NCBI GenBank assembly: GCA_040752395.1 | Contig: JBFMHD010000195.1 | Coordinates: forward strand, 1 to 5,305 | DNA from: JBFMHD01 sp040752395 [NCBI: Candidatus Hydrogenedentota bacterium] | Lineage (GTDB): Bacteria > JBFMHD01 | DNA length: 5,305 nucleotides | Direction of reading: 5' to 3' | Part shown: piece by piece, positions 4,311-5,305 of the stretch | Layout: each line of letters opens with the position of its first letter | How positions within the stretch are numbered: the stretch's first letter is position 1 | Notes under the pieces: model-generated | What the model was told of the DNA's origin: nothing | Databases searched by the model: none | What the model saw: the letters and a program-made list of their open reading frames with translations, nothing else | Made by a program: the position numbers and the translations under genes

Positions 4311-4871
4311 ATGGTTGCGAAGAAGTATGTGCCGAGAATAAAGAAAAAATATTATGAGGAAGTAGTACCAGAACTAAAAAAAAGGTTAAAAAGAGAGAAC
4401 GTGTTATCTTTACCGAGGTTGAAGAAGATAGTTGTAAATATGGGTGTTGGCGATGCGTTAAAAGACCCAAAAACTCTTGATGGAGCCATGAAAGATTTAA
4501 GAGATATAACAGGTCAACAACCGATTATAACGCGTGCCAAAAAATCAGTATCTAATTTTAAACTGCGAGCGGGTCAATCCATAGGTTGCTGTGTCACACT
4601 TACAGGGAATAAGATGTATGAGTTTTTTGATAGATTTGTAAATTTTGCGATACCTCGAATCAGGGATTTTAAAGGATTGGACCCGAAAAGTTTTGATAAG
4701 AGAGGGAATTATAATTTAGGGATTAAAGAGCAAACGATTTTTCCTGAGGTTTCTTATGATTCTATTTACAAAATAAGAGGTATGGATGTGGCAGTTGTTA
4801 CTTCGAGTGATAAGGATGGCGAAGCAATGCTTCTTCTTGCTCTTTTAGGGTTCCCCTTTAAAAAAACGTAA
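4311..4871 (+). CDS. rplE: 50S ribosomal protein L5
   Basis: L5 binds 5S rRNA and holds it in the central protuberance, contacting P-site tRNA and S13. The 186-residue product is slightly longer than the common 179. It shows the signature LPRLKKIVVNMGVGDA (34-49), GQQPIITRAKKSVSNFKLR (68-86), a GxCVTLTGxxMYEF segment (92-105), and FPEVSYDSIYKIRGMDVAVVT (144-164). The ending LLGFPF is also typical. The ATG at 4311 has AAGGAG (4299-4304) six bases before it. The RG usually found in the VTLRG segment is TG here, a mild variation. It is followed by the largest gap in the block (69 nt), which contains an inverted repeat scrap. Confidence 0.96.
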   Translation: MVAKKYVPRIKKKYYEEVVPELKKRLKRENVLSLPRLKKIVVNMGVGDALKDPKTLDGAMKDLRDITGQQPIITRAKKSVSNFKLRAGQSIGCCVTLTGNKMYEFFDRFVNFAIPRIRDFKGLDPKSFDKRGNYNLGIKEQTIFPEVSYDSIYKIRGMDVAVVTSSDKDGEAMLLLALLGFPFKKT

Positions 4872-4893
4872 TTCATCACTTAGAGGTGAGATT

Positions 4894-4907
4894 AAGAAGT
4901 AAGAAGT
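4894..4907 (-). repeat. Inverted ACTTCTT heptamer scrap between rplE and rpsZ
   Basis: AAGAAGTAAGAAGT is the exact reverse complement of the 14-nt ACTTCTTACTTCTT stretch in repeat copy 3 (1842-1855). It lies in the only sizeable gap of the ribosomal block, between a Shine-Dalgarno-like AGAGGTGAG (4882-4890) and the rpsZ start, and may have pushed that site away from the start codon. Confidence 0.6.
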
Positions 4908-4940
4908 TCGAGGTGGAAAGAAGTAGGAATTATAAACATT

Positions 4941-5126
4941 ATGTCAACAACAGCAAAAATGGCTAAATTAAGAAAGAAACCTAAATTTAAAATCCGACAT
5001 CATAACAGATGTCCCATCTGTGGTCGTGCTCGCGGCTATATACGTAGATTTAATATGTGTCGTCTTTGTTTCAGAGAGATGGCTCATCGAGGCTTTATAC
5101 CAGGTGTAGTAAAGGCAAGCTGGTGA
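4941..5126 (+). CDS. rpsZ: 30S ribosomal protein S14, zinc-binding type (S14Z)
   Basis: S14 assembles late into the 30S head and contacts S3 and S10 rRNA neighbourhoods. The product has the usual 61 residues of the zinc form: Cys 24 and 27 (RCPICGR), Cys 40 and 43 (MCRLCFRE), and the standard ending [11 protein letters not shown]. All four zinc ligands are present. The start at 4941 gives the family length, although no Shine-Dalgarno is ideal: GAGGTGG (4910-4916) is 24 nt away and AGTAGG (4922-4927) is weak. The ATG at 4959 ([10 protein letters not shown]) would shorten the basic N-terminus and is less likely. In the spc operon rpsH normally follows; here 179 nt to the window end hold only repeat. 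Confidence 0.95.
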   Translation: MSTTAKMAKLRKKPKFKIRHHNRCPICGRARGYIRRFNMCRLCFREMAHRGFIPGVVKASW

Positions 5127-5136
5127 GTTATATTTA

Positions 5137-5157
5137 GAGGCAAGAGGCAAGATAACG
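5137..5157 (-). repeat. Inverted CGTTATC-TTGCCTC scrap after rpsZ
   Basis: Read on the minus strand it is CGTTATC followed by two TTGCCTC heptamers. Eighteen bases (5140-5157) are a perfect inverted match to 1910-1927 in repeat copy 3, so the ribosomal block is bracketed by inverted copies of this module. It begins 10 nt after the rpsZ stop. Confidence 0.75.
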
Positions 5158-5168
5158 ATATTTCTTGC

Positions 5169-5305
5169 GTTATTGGGTTATTGCGTTTTTGCGTTCTTGC
5201 GCTCTACACAATATATGAAAAACTAAAGATGATATGAAAAGAGTCGTGAGTCAAAACAGGACTCGAGACTCAAGACTCAAGACTTTTCAGCAGGCTTTTG
5301 GCTTT
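5169..5305 (+). repeat. Dispersed mosaic repeat, copy 4 (3' end cut by window)
   Basis: It starts with the octamer array GTTATTGG, GTTATTGC, GTTTTTGC, GTTCTTGC (5169-5200), then GCGCTCTACAC (5199-5209) and an A-rich spacer nearly identical to that of copy 3 (5213-5240). The GAGTC/GACTC hairpin follows (5241-5271), then GACTCAA heptamers and TTTTCAGCAGGCTTTTGGCTT, where the window stops. Its direct orientation and sequence match copies 1 and 3; whether it too ends in a Shine-Dalgarno before a gene such as rpsH cannot be seen. Confidence 0.88.
5241..5271 (+). terminator. GAGTC/GACTC hairpin in repeat copy 4, terminator-like
   Basis: Arms GAGTCGTGAGTC (5241-5252) and GACTCGAGACTC (5260-5271) pair around the loop AAAACAG, with one mismatch and one G-T pair at the centre. 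The loop is identical to that in copy 3. It lies 115 nt after the rpsZ stop and could end the ribosomal transcript, but only a short T-run follows, after a further heptamer. Confidence 0.35.

Overview
The window is AT-rich bacterial DNA holding part of a ribosomal-protein operon (rpsC-rplP-rpmC-rpsQ-rplN-rplX-rplE-rpsZ, all on + and tightly packed), preceded by secG, an unrecognised cysteine-containing membrane protein and the wreck of a small nucleotidyltransferase gene. The ribosomal proteins are clearly bacterial: zinc-type S14, L24 with a C-terminal Cys4 ribbon, L16 with its TRMGKGKG motif. Phylum cannot be fixed from the window. The combination of an AT-rich genome, intergenic heptamer repeats and MNT-like remnants would suit an uncultivated candidate phylum (Omnitrophica- or Desantisbacteria-like), but that is only a guess.

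Layout. 1-189: repeat copy 1. 190-296: promoter region of secG. 297-614: secG. 615-805: degenerate repeat copy 2. 806-1357: hypothetical membrane/charged-tail protein. 1358-1439: AT-rich spacer with an inverted repeat. 1440-1614: remnant of an MNT-type nucleotidyltransferase fused to another coding scrap. 1618-1971: repeat copy 3, whose last bases are the ribosome-binding site of rpsC. 1976-5126: eight ribosomal-protein genes with overlaps or short gaps; the largest gap (rplE-rpsZ, 69 nt) contains an inverted scrap of the same repeat. 5137-5305: inverted scrap followed by repeat copy 4, which runs off the end.

The notable element is the dispersed repeat. It is a mosaic of short tandem arrays: an octamer GTTNTTGS, then heptamers GACTCAA, GTAGCCT, ACTTCTY, CGTTATC and TTGCYTC. 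A GAGTC/GACTC hairpin lies near its start, and a conserved AT-rich leader ending in a strong Shine-Dalgarno (AGAGGAGA) lies at its end. Two of the three copies whose 3' ends are visible deliver this Shine-Dalgarno to the start codon of a different gene (the hypothetical protein and rpsC). The third is an orphan. The element thus looks like a dispersed boundary/leader cassette, and copies sit exactly where the canonical S10-spc order is interrupted: upstream of rpsC, where rplV is expected, and downstream of rpsZ, where rpsH is expected. Because long dispersed repeats also cause assembly errors, the junctions need read-level confirmation.

The ribosomal genes build the 30S (S3, S17, S14) and 50S (L16, L29, L14, L24, L5) subunits and are presumably co-transcribed. 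SecG belongs to the SecYEG translocon and is not usually next to rpsC.
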